DNA of 64,000 nt from the NCBI RefSeq assembly GCF_000482865.1, contig NZ_AXWW01000025.1:1-64000 (forward strand), given 5' to 3'. Made by a program: the position numbers and the translations under genes. The DNA comes from Actinokineospora inagensis DSM 44258 (lineage in GTDB: Bacteria > Actinomycetota > Actinomycetes > Mycobacteriales > Pseudonocardiaceae). The notes beneath the pieces are model-generated. The model did no database searches and was not told the origin of the DNA. It was given only the letters and a program-made list of their open reading frames with translations. Below, one piece after another: positions 34,547 to 42,609 of this stretch; within the stretch, counting starts at the first letter, position 1, and each line of letters opens with the position of its first letter.

Positions 34547-35897
34547 GTTGGTCGTTGACGTCGCTGTGGTCGGCCTCGGTCCGGGCGGTGAGGCGCTGGC
34601 GACCAGGCTCGCCCAGGCCGGGCTGGCGGTCGCGGGCGTCGAGTCCCGGCTGGTCGGCGGCGAGTGCCCGTACTACGCGTGCGTGCCGACCAAGGCCATG
34701 ATCCGCGCCGCCGACGTGCTCGCCGAGGCCCGCCGGGTGCCCGACCTCGCCGGGACCGCGCAGGTCACCCCGGACTGGGGCAAGGTCGCGGCCAGGGTGC
34801 GCGACGAGATCACCGCCGACTGGGACGACCGGGCCGCCGTCGACCGGCTGGAGTCGGCCGGGGTCCAGGTCGTGCGCGGCCGCGCGAAGATCACCGAGCC
34901 GGGGCTGCTCGCCGTGGCGGACCGGGTGGTGCGGGCCCGCCGGGGCATCGTGCTGAACCCGGGCACCGATCCGGCCGTCCCGCCGGTGCCGGGGCTCGCG
35001 GACACTCCGGTGTGGACGAACCGGGACGCGGTCCGGGCCACTGCCGTGCCGGAGTCGCTGGTGGTGATCGGTGGCGGTCCGGTGGGCTGCGAGTTCGCCC
35101 AGGTGTTCGCCCGGTTCGGCGCGGCGGTGACCCTGCTGCAGTCCAACGACCGGCTGCTGCCCCAGGACGAGCCCGAGGCGGGCGCGCTGCTCGCCGAGCG
35201 GTTCGCCGCCGAGGACATCCGGGTGCGGACCGGCGTCAAGATCACCTCGGTGCGCCACGACGGCGAGCGGTTCACCCTGGAGTTGGCGGCCGCGGAGCCG
35301 ATCACCGCGGCGCAGGTCCTGGTCGCGGCGGGCCGCAAGTCCGACCTGGCCGAGCTGGGGATCGGCGCCTACGGGCTCGACGAGTCCGCGCGCGGGGTCA
35401 CCGTGGACGAGCACATGCGCGCCGCGGACGGTCTATGGGTGATCGGCGACATCGCCGGTAGGGGCGCCTTCACGCACATGTCGATGTACCAGGCCGCCAT
35501 CGCCGCCGCCGACATCCTGGGCGAGGAGAACCCCGGCGCCGAGTACCACGCCGTACCCAGGGTCACCTTCACCGACCCGGAAATCGGCTCTGTTGGCCTT
35601 ACCGAGGCTGCTGCGCGCGCCGCCGGTCTTAACGTGCGCACGGGCTTTACCCCGTTGTCGTCGTCCACGCGCGGGTTCCTGCACAAGGCCGACGGGCTTA
35701 TCAAGCTGGTCGAGGATGCCGACCAGGGCGTGCTCGTAGGGGCCACGTCGGTCGGTCCGACCGGGGGTGAGGTGCTCGGCGCTCTTGTCCTCGCCGTGCA
35801 CGCGCGCATCCCGGTCGACCAGTTGCGGCGCATGATCTACGCGTACCCCACGTTCCACCGGGCCATCGAGTCGGCGTTGGCCGACCTGCGCGCCTAG
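34539..35897 (+). CDS. FAD-dependent pyridine nucleotide-disulfide oxidoreductase
   Basis: A 452-residue flavoprotein. An N-terminal FAD-binding GLGPGGEALA motif is followed by the redox-active disulfide C-P-Y-Y-A-C in GGECPYYACVPTKAM, an NAD(P) motif GGGPVGCEFAQVFARFG, and a C-terminal dimerisation domain with AYPTFHRAIESAL (the His-x4-Glu of lipoamide and mercuric reductases, here HRAIE). It is a class I reductase of dihydrolipoamide dehydrogenase/mercuric reductase/mycothione reductase type. Substrate is not certain; mycothione reductases have a similar layout. GTG 34539 is chosen for the FAD motif. Confidence 0.9.
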   Translation: MAELVVDVAVVGLGPGGEALATRLAQAGLAVAGVESRLVGGECPYYACVPTKAMIRAADVLAEARRVPDLAGTAQVTPDWGKVAARVRDEITADWDDRAAVDRLESAGVQVVRGRAKITEPGLLAVADRVVRARRGIVLNPGTDPAVPPVPGLADTPVWTNRDAVRATAVPESLVVIGGGPVGCEFAQVFARFGAAVTLLQSNDRLLPQDEPEAGALLAERFAAEDIRVRTGVKITSVRHDGERFTLELAAAEPITAAQVLVAAGRKSDLAELGIGAYGLDESARGVTVDEHMRAADGLWVIGDIAGRGAFTHMSMYQAAIAAADILGEENPGAEYHAVPRVTFTDPEIGSVGLTEAAARAAGLNVRTGFTPLSSSTRGFLHKADGLIKLVEDADQGVLVGATSVGPTGGEVLGALVLAVHARIPVDQLRRMIYAYPTFHRAIESALADLRA

Positions 35898-35898
35898 C

Positions 35899-36741
35899 GT
35901 GCTCGCCGACGTCCTGCCGTACCTGGTCTGCCCGCACTGCGGCGGCGCCCTTGGGCAAATCGGTTCATCGTTGCGCTGCGCCGACGGGCACACGTTCGAC
36001 GTCGCACGACAGGGCTATGTGAGCCTGTTGCGCGCGGCGACCTCGTTCACCGGTGACACCGGCGCGATGATCGAGGCGCGGGCCGCGTTCCTCGGCGCGG
36101 GCCACTACGCCTCGATCGTTCGCGAACTGCTCGCGGTTGAACCGGGTCCCGGGTGTGTGTTGGACGTCGGCGCGGGTATCGGGCACTACCTGGCCGCCGT
36201 TCTCGACGCGCGCGCCGATCGCGTTGGCATCGCATTGGACGCGGCTAAACCCGCGTTGCGTAGGGCCGCTCGGGCGCACGCGCGACTTGGCGCTGTCCTG
36301 TGCGACGCCTGGCAGCCGCTACCGGTGCGGACAGGCTCGGCGGGTCTTGCGTTGAACGTGTTCGCTCCACGTAATCCCGTTGAACTGCACCGGGTCCTGC
36401 ATCCATCCGGCCGACTCGTCGTCGTTGCGCCGACCGAACGCCACCTGGGCGAGCTGATGTCCACAGTGGACATGTTGACGGTCGCGGCGGGCAAGGGTGA
36501 ACAGGTCTCCACGCGGCTCGCGCCTTACTTCACCGAGGAAAACCGCGTGTTGCGCGAGTTCACGATGACCTTGTCCCATCGTGATGCCGCAGCCTTGGTC
36601 GGTATGGGTCCTACGGCGTTTCATACCGATGCAGACACCATCACCGCGCAGGTGTTGGCGTTGCCGGAACCGGTCACGGTTACCGGCTCGGTGACGGTTA
36701 CGACGTACTTGCCGGAGTCCACTGTGCCGGGCGGCCGGTAA
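35899..36741 (+). CDS. 23S rRNA (guanine-N1)-methyltransferase RlmA-like
   Basis: A 280-residue SAM-dependent methyltransferase. The N-terminal zinc ribbon (YLVCPHCGGAL, then LRCADGHTFD) followed by QGYVSLL is the signature of RlmA(I)/RlmA(II) enzymes that methylate G745 or G748 of 23S rRNA. The SAM-binding loop LDVGAGIGHYL and the NVFAPRNPVELHRVL motif complete the family. TlrB/RlmA(II) members confer tylosin resistance in producers; no macrolide cluster is present here. GTG 35899 lies one base after the preceding stop. The 3' end overlaps the convergent gene by 44 bp. Confidence 0.9.
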   Translation: MLADVLPYLVCPHCGGALGQIGSSLRCADGHTFDVARQGYVSLLRAATSFTGDTGAMIEARAAFLGAGHYASIVRELLAVEPGPGCVLDVGAGIGHYLAAVLDARADRVGIALDAAKPALRRAARAHARLGAVLCDAWQPLPVRTGSAGLALNVFAPRNPVELHRVLHPSGRLVVVAPTERHLGELMSTVDMLTVAAGKGEQVSTRLAPYFTEENRVLREFTMTLSHRDAAALVGMGPTAFHTDADTITAQVLALPEPVTVTGSVTVTTYLPESTVPGGR

Positions 36742-37264
36742 ACGCCAACATCCGCTCTTGCGGTGTCGCGCCTTCGGGAACCGACAACTGTTCGGCGAAC
36801 AGACCGTCTGGCCCCCAGATGGTGCCGTCGTTGGGGAACTGCGACATGACCTTGGAGACGGCCGCCACCAGGTCTTCGGGCAGTCGGACGTCGAGGCCGA
36901 TGGCGCTACCGAGGTCCCAGCCGTGCACGAGCGTGTCGGAGAAGTGCACGCCGAGCGCGACCCCCACGGTGTACGGCTTGCCGAGCAGTTCGATCGGCAA
37001 GTCCAGCACCGACTCGTCGGCCAGCGCCCTGGCCAGCGTCGCGCCCAGGTGGGCGAACTCGGCCCGCACGTCGCCGGTGGGTTCCGGGGCGCCGCCGGTG
37101 AGCCGGGTGAGGAGCCTGCGCTTGTTGTCGTTCATGTGCGCCACCACGTCTCGGGCGGTCCACCGCTCGCACGGCGTTGGCGCGTCCAGTTGGGCGTCGG
37201 TGAGCCGGGCGACGATCGCGCCGGTCGACTCGACCGCGCGCCGGTCCAGGTCCCTGATGTCCAC
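36698..37264 (-). CDS. TIGR03086/MDMPI-type mycothiol-linked protein
   Basis: A 188-residue DinB-fold protein of the maleylpyruvate isomerase N-terminal family: DAPTPCERWTARDVVAHMNDNKRRLL contains the first metal histidine, and VHFSDTLVHGWDLGSAIG has the HxxxH pair. Enzymatic reaction unknown. GTG 37264 has GAGGGG upstream. It is divergent from the TetR gene, whose likely operator lies between them, so it is a candidate target of that regulator. Confidence 0.83.
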   Translation of the reverse strand: MDIRDLDRRAVESTGAIVARLTDAQLDAPTPCERWTARDVVAHMNDNKRRLLTRLTGGAPEPTGDVRAEFAHLGATLARALADESVLDLPIELLGKPYTVGVALGVHFSDTLVHGWDLGSAIGLDVRLPEDLVAAVSKVMSQFPNDGTIWGPDGLFAEQLSVPEGATPQERMLAFTGRPAQWTPASTS

Positions 37265-37282
37265 GAGTCCCCTCCAGGAGTA

Positions 37283-37300
37283 TTCGAACGATCGGTCAAA
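37283..37300. promoter_or_regulatory. Imperfect palindrome, candidate TetR operator
   Basis: TTCGAACGATCGGTCAAA is centred on CGATCG with partly symmetric TT...AA arms. It lies in the 75-bp divergent gap, about 40 bp before the TetR start. This is the usual place and length for a TetR self-operator. Confidence 0.5.
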
Positions 37301-37339
37301 TAGTGTCAGAACCCGGCACGACCGTCTACATTGTTTCGC

Positions 37340-37981
37340 GTGGACGGACGACACGCCCGCGGCATCCACACCCGCCGCGTCACCCTGGCCCGCGCGGTCG
37401 ACCTGGCCACCGTGTCCGGCCTCGACGGGCTGACCCTGGGCGGGCTGGCCGCCGACCTGCGGTTGAGCAAGAGCGGCATCTTCGCCCACTTCGGCTCCAA
37501 GGAGGAGCTGCAGTTGGCCACCATCGCGTTCGCCGAGGAGATCTTCACCGAGCACGTGCTGCGGCCCGCGTTCCAGATGCCCAGGGGCAAACCCCGGCTG
37601 CTGGCCCTGTTCGAGCGGTGGATGGCCTTCTCCCGCGGCCGGGTCTTCACCGGCGGCTGCTTCTTCTCGGCGGTCACCGCGGAGTTCGACGCGCGGGAAG
37701 GCCGGGTGCACGACGTCGTGGTCGAGTGGCGGCAGGTGTGGATGGACCTGCTGCAGCGTCTCGCGTCCGAGGCCGTCGAGGAAGGCCACCTCCCCGAAGA
37801 CACTGACGTCGCCCAGCTCGCCTTCGAGTTGAACGCCTTCGGCCGCGCCGCCAACCACGACGGCGTTCTCACCAACGCCAACATCCACTACGACCGCGCT
37901 CTTACCGCCATCCGCGCGCGGTTGGGTGAGTCAGGCGGAGTCAGCCAACAGGCGCGTGAGCCGGGCGTGGATGATCGGTAG
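37340..37981 (+). CDS. TetR/AcrR-family transcription regulator
   Basis: A 213-residue regulator. The helix-turn-helix (residues ~20-60) reads LARAVDLATVSGLDGLTLGGLAADL..SKSGIFAHFGSKEEL. The ligand domain contains RVFTGGCFFSAVTAEFDAREGRVHD, typical of the TetR_C_6-like subgroup. GTG 37340 is preferred to TTG 37331. It probably controls itself and the divergent mycothiol-linked gene. Its 3' end overlaps the convergent regulator gene by 51 bp. Confidence 0.88.
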   Translation: MDGRHARGIHTRRVTLARAVDLATVSGLDGLTLGGLAADLRLSKSGIFAHFGSKEELQLATIAFAEEIFTEHVLRPAFQMPRGKPRLLALFERWMAFSRGRVFTGGCFFSAVTAEFDAREGRVHDVVVEWRQVWMDLLQRLASEAVEEGHLPEDTDVAQLAFELNAFGRAANHDGVLTNANIHYDRALTAIRARLGESGGVSQQAREPGVDDR

Positions 37982-39211
37982 CCGGGAATCCGTGCGTGGC
38001 AGCACATCCAAGAGCGTTTGCACGACCTCCAGGTCCGATGAGCCGGTAGGGCCTTGGACCAACGTCCAAAGGTCCTCGTGGTCTCCCGTGTCGATGACGG
38101 CGCGGTGCACCGCGGTGACCAATTCGGTTCGTAGTGCGCGGATCTCAGGTGCGTCCGAGCGCGGCAGCAGCGGCCCGCGAGCAGCAGCCTCCCGCAGTTT
38201 GCCCGACCTGATGAGGTGGGGGAGTTCCAGGAAGTCCGCCGTTACCTCTGCCGACAGCCGGTAGGGCCGGGTGAGCACAATGCCGGTAGCCGCACGCAGC
38301 CTGTGGACCTCGGCGCGCACGGTAACCGGATTGCCCGACTCGCCATAGAGCGCGAGAGCGAGCCGATCGGCGGTAAGCCCATCTCGGTGGATGGCCAACA
38401 ACGCCAAGATCTCCGCGTGCCGCATGGACAACGGGGTGAGCACGCCGTCCAGTACCGCGACAGGGCTATCAGCGCCGAGGAAGTCCAGACGCAGATGCCG
38501 CTGTCGAGCATGAGCGTGGAACAGGTAGCCCCCCGCGATGGGCTCTAGAGCCCCGGTGGGCGCCGTCAGGTCAATCCGGGCGGGCAACAGCCCGCAGCCC
38601 TCAGCCGCGATAACCCTGCCTGTCGAACTCAGCAGAGCAACACCATCCTGGAGCCGGTACTGCTGCCGCATGCGCTCGTCGCGGGTAGTCATCAGCTCAC
38701 GCAAACCGGCCTCCGCTAGCCGGGCGGCGGCCGTGACCAGGGCGAGTGTCGTGGGATGCCGGGTGTGCGCGGGCCCGGTCACGTCGACCACGCCCAGCAC
38801 GGCACCGGTGTCCGGGTCGTGGATCGGAGCCGCCGCGCAGGTCCACGGGTGCGCGGCCGACGCCTGGTGCTCGACCCCGTGCACCGCGACCGGAGCGTCC
38901 GCCGCCAAGGCCGTCCCGATGGCGTTGGTCCCGGCCGTCTGCTCACTCCACCGAGCACCCTCGGTCAGCCCGATCCCGTCCGCACGGTTCCGCACGTCCG
39001 ACCGCCCTTCCCGCCACAGCACGGTCGCCGCCGCGTCCGCCACGACCATCACGTGCTCGGCCTCGTCGGCGATGTCGACCAGCGTCGCCCGCAGCACCGG
39101 CAGCACCCCCGCCAGCGGGTGCCCGGCCCGCAGTTCCACCAGGTCATCCGCCGCGTACGCGATCGGCGGCGCCTCGTCCACTACGCGGTGGTGTCGCGTC
39201 GGCTCACTCAT
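37931..39211 (-). CDS. GAF domain-containing helix-turn-helix regulator
   Basis: A 426-residue regulator. Residues ~60-200 form a GAF domain like that of AcoR-type activators (GARWSEQTAGTNAIGTALA and HPWTCAAAPIHDPDTGAVLGVVDVTG). There is no AAA+ domain; instead the C-terminal half ends in a winged-helix-like region (MRHAEILALLAIHRDGLTADRLALALYGESGNPVTVRAEVHRLR), giving the sigma-54-independent form found in actinobacteria. These often control alcohol/aldehyde or acetoin use; here the divergent neighbour is thioredoxin. ATG 39211 is chosen. The 228-bp gap to trxA has two TGCAAC repeats but no firm operator. Confidence 0.85.
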   Translation of the reverse strand: MSEPTRHHRVVDEAPPIAYAADDLVELRAGHPLAGVLPVLRATLVDIADEAEHVMVVADAAATVLWREGRSDVRNRADGIGLTEGARWSEQTAGTNAIGTALAADAPVAVHGVEHQASAAHPWTCAAAPIHDPDTGAVLGVVDVTGPAHTRHPTTLALVTAAARLAEAGLRELMTTRDERMRQQYRLQDGVALLSSTGRVIAAEGCGLLPARIDLTAPTGALEPIAGGYLFHAHARQRHLRLDFLGADSPVAVLDGVLTPLSMRHAEILALLAIHRDGLTADRLALALYGESGNPVTVRAEVHRLRAATGIVLTRPYRLSAEVTADFLELPHLIRSGKLREAAARGPLLPRSDAPEIRALRTELVTAVHRAVIDTGDHEDLWTLVQGPTGSSDLEVVQTLLDVLPRTDSRLPIIHARLTRLLADSA

Positions 39212-39439
39212 CACCCCGATGGTGCGGTCCCGCCACCGCCCGCCGCAGCCCGTGCAACCCGACTGCAACGGTGTCGCACCTAACGTTGGTCGCCCCAACC
39301 CAGGAGGCCGAATGACCAGGTACCCACGCGCCACGTCCCGCGACTGGTGGCACCACCCGGGAATGTTTACCCATCCCGGCTCGTTGGTACCGCTGTAGCT
39401 CCGAACACCTTGGCGAACCCCGCCCCCTGAGGAGGCCCC

Positions 39440-39814
39440 GTGGCAACGGTCGAGCTGACCACCGAGAACTTCGACGAGGTCGTAGGCGGTGGCGGAACCG
39501 TGCTGGTCGACTTCTGGGCCTCCTGGTGCGGCCCCTGCCGCCAGTTCGCCCCCGTCTTCGACGCCGCCTCCACCAAGCACGACGACATCGTCTTCGCCAA
39601 GGTCGACACCGAGGCCCAGCAGCAACTCGCCGCCGCCTTCAACATCACCTCCATCCCCACCGTCATGGCCGTCCGCGACGGCGTAGTCCTCTACGCCCAG
39701 CCCGGCGCCCTCCCCGCCCCCGCCCTGGAAGACCTCATCGGCCAAGTCCGCGCCGTCAACATGGACGAGGTCCACGCCCAGGTCGCCGCCGCCCAACCCA
39801 ACGCAGCGGAGTAA
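39440..39814 (+). CDS. trxA: Thioredoxin
   Basis: A 124-residue thioredoxin with the active site W29-C30-G31-P32-C33, the buried Asp in VDFWA and the cis-proline in ITSIPT. It reduces protein disulfides, drawing electrons from thioredoxin reductase, which is not nearby. GTG 39440 follows GAGGAGG. The C-terminal ~15 residues extend beyond the usual fold (AQVAAAQPNAAE). A perfect hairpin terminator lies 26 bp after the stop. Confidence 0.95.
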   Translation: MATVELTTENFDEVVGGGGTVLVDFWASWCGPCRQFAPVFDAASTKHDDIVFAKVDTEAQQQLAAAFNITSIPTVMAVRDGVVLYAQPGALPAPALEDLIGQVRAVNMDEVHAQVAAAQPNAAE

Positions 39815-39840
39815 CAGGGACACCCTCACGACTTAAACCG

Positions 39841-39865
39841 AAGGCCCGGCATCCCGCCGGGCCTT
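39841..39865 (+). terminator. 10-bp hairpin terminator after trxA
   Basis: AAGGCCCGGC (39841-39850) and GCCGGGCCTT (39856-39865) are perfect complements around ATCCC, followed by CACTCTATTTC. It separates trxA from the repeat block beginning at 39.92 kb. Confidence 0.85.
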
Positions 39866-39923
39866 CACTCTATTTCGGAACAAACCAAATCCGCCCGCGA
39901 TAAAGCGCCACGACCAACCGGCC

Positions 39924-40049
39924 CCGCGCGCCTCGAAACCCACCCCGCATCGACGAAGCGCCACCCCCGCACCGCGCGCCTCGGAACCCCCGGCCCCATC
40001 GACGAAGCCCCACACTTGCCCCGCGCGCCTCGAAACCCGCCGATACCAA
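39924..40049 (+). repeat. ~50-bp tandem units (3) leading into palindromic element, locus 2
   Basis: CCGCGCGCCTC recurs at 39924, 39972 and 40021 (periods 48 and 49), each followed by a GGAACCC/GAAACCC segment and, in the first two, a CATCGACGAAGC segment. The third unit runs straight into the palindromic element through CGCCGATACCAACT. Confidence 0.75.
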
Positions 40050-40051
40050 CT

Positions 40052-40200
40052 GCCCGCTGGGGTGGAGTTGTTTTGTTTGGGGGGAGCGGTGGCCTAAGCC
40101 GGCTGGCGGGTAAGGCCACGCTTTCCAGTGGCCCCGCCTTTTAGCCTTACCCAGGCCACCGCACAGGGGCCCCAAACAAAACAACTTCACCCCAGCGGGC
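40052..40200 (+). repeat. 149-bp palindromic element, locus 2
   Basis: Outer arms 40052-40082 and 40170-40200 pair over 31 positions with one G:T-compatible mismatch. An inner stem GCGGTGGCCT/AGGCCACCGC is perfect, and the central GGCGG..GGCCAC..GTGGCC..CCGCC hairpin plus TTTTAG matches the other loci. The follow-on hairpin GTCGCCGAAGGCGAC is at 40231-40245. It lies between trxA and the convergent kinase gene. Frames across it on the minus strand are judged non-coding. Confidence 0.87.
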
Positions 40201-40270
40201 ACAGCCCGAAAACCCGCGCAATCCAGCGGCGTCGCCGAAGGCGACAAGCAGTCCCCCAGGCCCAGTGAAC

Positions 40271-42079
40271 TCACCGCATCGGCCGAGTCCGATCAACATC
40301 CCCAATAGCCTTCCGATGAACAATCTGCGTCACCGGCCCCGTCTCCGTATGCCCCTCCCGCGCCAACCAATCACTCAACTCCCGCGCCACCGTCCGCAAG
40401 GTAGGCCGCCGCGCCGGATCCGCATCAAGCGACGCATAAAGCAGCCGCCGATGCGCACTATGCAACGGAAGCTCCGATAACCGCTCCCCCTTGGCCGCAG
40501 CCATCAACGCAGCCATCGCGTTCTCCCGATTCCCCCGCGGCGGCTTCCCGGTCAACGCATAGCTCACCGTCGCCGCCAACTGCCAGGCATCAGAAGCCGG
40601 AGTCGCGTTCTCCCCCGCGGCCGTCTCCGACGCCAGGAAGTCCGGTGTCCCCACCATCATCCCCGTCGCCGTCAGCGTCGAGTCCCCCTTCGACCGCGCG
40701 ATCCCGAAGTCGATCAGGTGCGCGTTCCCGTCCGGATCGATGATGATGTTCGACGGCTTCACGTCCCGGTGCAGCACCCCCTTGGCGTGCGCCGCCGCCA
40801 ACGCCCCCGCCATCGTGATCCACAACCGCGCGACCGACACGTCGTCCAACGGCCCACCCTTGGTGACCCGGTCGGCCAGCGGCTGCCCCTCGATGTACTC
40901 CATCACCAGCCCGAGCCCATCCGGCTCGGACACGATGTCGTACACACGCACGCAGTTCGGGTGGTGCACCGCGGCCAGCGCGCGCGCCTCCCGCAGCATC
41001 CGCTCCTCGGTCTCCGCGTCCGGAGCGTGCGCCGTCTTCACCGCCACAGTCCGGTCGAGTTGCGTGTCCACGGCCAGCCACACCGTCCCGAACCCGCCAT
41101 GCCCGAGCGCGCGAACCTTGCGGAAACGCCCCCCGGCAGGCCGGACCGGCGGAGGCGGCGGTTTCGCCCCTCGCGGCGTGAACGGCAACGGCCCCGGATC
41201 GGCGGCCAACTGCGCCCGATCCGGCTCGGGCTCGCGGCGCGGCGGTAACGGCGGTGCCCCGAACGGCGCCTTCCTCGTCGAGGCGGGCGGTACATACGGC
41301 GGCACCGGAGGCGGCGGCACGTACGGCGGCGGCCCCGGCGGCTGCTGTTGCTGGGCTTGCGGCGGCCCCGACTCGGGCCGCTGGTAGTTGCGCTCGACGG
41401 TGGACCAACTCGGCGGCCCGATCACGTACACCGGAATCAACCCCAACACGCTGATCGGCAGGAACCCCAGCCACAGGTAGCCCGCGGTGTTCGCCTCAAC
41501 CGGCAGGCTCAGCAACGCCATCACCGCGAACGGCACCCACACCAGCCTGCCCGGCCAGCGCGGACCGCGCCGCGTCGCCGCGCGGACCTGCAGGATGACG
41601 AACAGCAGGCTCGCCGCGGGCAGCACGACCAGCGCGCCGATCCGCAGCAGGTACAGCGGCCACGACTCGAACGGGTGGAACAGCACCTCGTACCCGGTGG
41701 CGCCGCCACCCAGATACCGGTCCTGCGCGCTCACCCAGCAGGTGCCCTCGTGGAACGACCGCAGCTCGACGCCGCTGAGCGCGACCTCGCCGTCGCCGGT
41801 GAACAGGCTGCGGAACACGCTGCTGACGCCGTTGAACAGCAGCCACGGCAGCAGGAACGCGGTGACCCCGCCCACCACGCCGAACGCGGTGAGCGTCGCC
41901 GCGTTGTATGTGTTGCCGGTGAACTTCCGGACCAGGGCGATGATCACCGTGCCGAGCACCGGGAACAACGCGATCAACGCGCCAGCCGTGCCCGTCGCCC
42001 ACACCCAGTCGCCCGGACAGATGCCCGGCCCGAAGATGCTGTGCGCGAAGGACAGCAGTGAGGCAGCCAGCTCCAGCAC
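40271..42079 (-). CDS. Serine/threonine protein kinase with N-terminal membrane domain
   Basis: A 602-residue protein with unusual order: about five membrane helices (residues ~28-220), a Pro/Gln-rich linker (~225-310), then a C-terminal kinase domain (~315-590). PknB-type kinases have the kinase first and the helix after it. The kinase has G-loop GHGGFGTVWLAVD, Lys in VAVKTA, catalytic HRDVKPSNI and DFG in LIDFGIARS; the APE motif is altered to ASE (GTPDFLASE). GTG 42079 follows GAGGAG and removes an unlikely basic leader. The sensor function of the membrane part is unknown. Confidence 0.85.
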   Translation of the reverse strand: MLELAASLLSFAHSIFGPGICPGDWVWATGTAGALIALFPVLGTVIIALVRKFTGNTYNAATLTAFGVVGGVTAFLLPWLLFNGVSSVFRSLFTGDGEVALSGVELRSFHEGTCWVSAQDRYLGGGATGYEVLFHPFESWPLYLLRIGALVVLPAASLLFVILQVRAATRRGPRWPGRLVWVPFAVMALLSLPVEANTAGYLWLGFLPISVLGLIPVYVIGPPSWSTVERNYQRPESGPPQAQQQQPPGPPPYVPPPPVPPYVPPASTRKAPFGAPPLPPRREPEPDRAQLAADPGPLPFTPRGAKPPPPPVRPAGGRFRKVRALGHGGFGTVWLAVDTQLDRTVAVKTAHAPDAETEERMLREARALAAVHHPNCVRVYDIVSEPDGLGLVMEYIEGQPLADRVTKGGPLDDVSVARLWITMAGALAAAHAKGVLHRDVKPSNIIIDPDGNAHLIDFGIARSKGDSTLTATGMMVGTPDFLASETAAGENATPASDAWQLAATVSYALTGKPPRGNRENAMAALMAAAKGERLSELPLHSAHRRLLYASLDADPARRPTLRTVARELSDWLAREGHTETGPVTQIVHRKAIGDVDRTRPMR

Positions 42080-42390
42080 CGCGTCCCCAGCTCCTCTCTC
42101 CACCGGCCGTTCCCCGGCACACGCGGGCTCCAGGGTAGGCGAACCGCGACCGGAACCCGGTCGGTTGTCCACAGGACGCCACAGCCGGTGCCGGGGTTGT
42201 GGTGGCGGTCGCCACGGCCAGTCTATCGAGCCGTCCCCGTGCGCCCTACGGCCACGACGGGCCCGCTTTGGTGGCATGGTGGTCCCAGGCGCACGCGACG
42301 GAGGCCGCCCATGGACTGCCCCACCCGCCCGGAACCGGTGCGGTACAACGCGAACCAGCCCCCCGGCCGCGTCCCACCCGGGACCTGACC
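42080..42390. other. Divergent promoter region of kinase and KTSC genes
   Basis: About 310 bp without a gene. A perfect DnaA box TTGTCCACA lies at 42165-42173, in GGTTGTCCACAGG. It is not accompanied by the TAGACT/hairpin part of the dispersed element family. Confidence 0.45.
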
Positions 42391-42603
42391 GTGGACCGCA
42401 GACCGGTCGCCTCCACCAGCGTCGCCGCCATCGGCTACGACGCCGACGCGCGCGTGCTGGAGGTGGAGTTCCACAACGGGCGGGTTTACCAGTACCTGGA
42501 CGTGCCGAAGAAGCTGTACTGGCAGTTCGCGTCCGCGCCCAGCCTCGGCGCCTTCCTCAACCACGAGATCAAGGACCGCTACGAGGCCAGGTCGGTCGAC
42601 TGA
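42391..42603 (+). CDS. KTSC domain protein
   Basis: A 70-residue protein consisting of one KTSC domain: VASTSVAAIGYDADARVLEVEFHNGRVYQYLDVP, then FLNHEIKDRYEARSVD. The domain is small and often found as phage or RNA-associated accessory proteins; function is unproven. GTG 42391 sits just before the domain. The gene is convergent with the GlxA-type regulator at 42610. Confidence 0.85.
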   Translation: MDRRPVASTSVAAIGYDADARVLEVEFHNGRVYQYLDVPKKLYWQFASAPSLGAFLNHEIKDRYEARSVD

Positions 42604-42609
42604 GCCCGG

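Noticed and set aside
39870-40274. 134-codon frame running through palindromic element locus 2, with counterparts at loci 1 and 3
   Set aside because: Similarity between the peptides follows from DNA identity of the repeat; the frames differ in start and length, and substitutions follow stem pairing, not codons.
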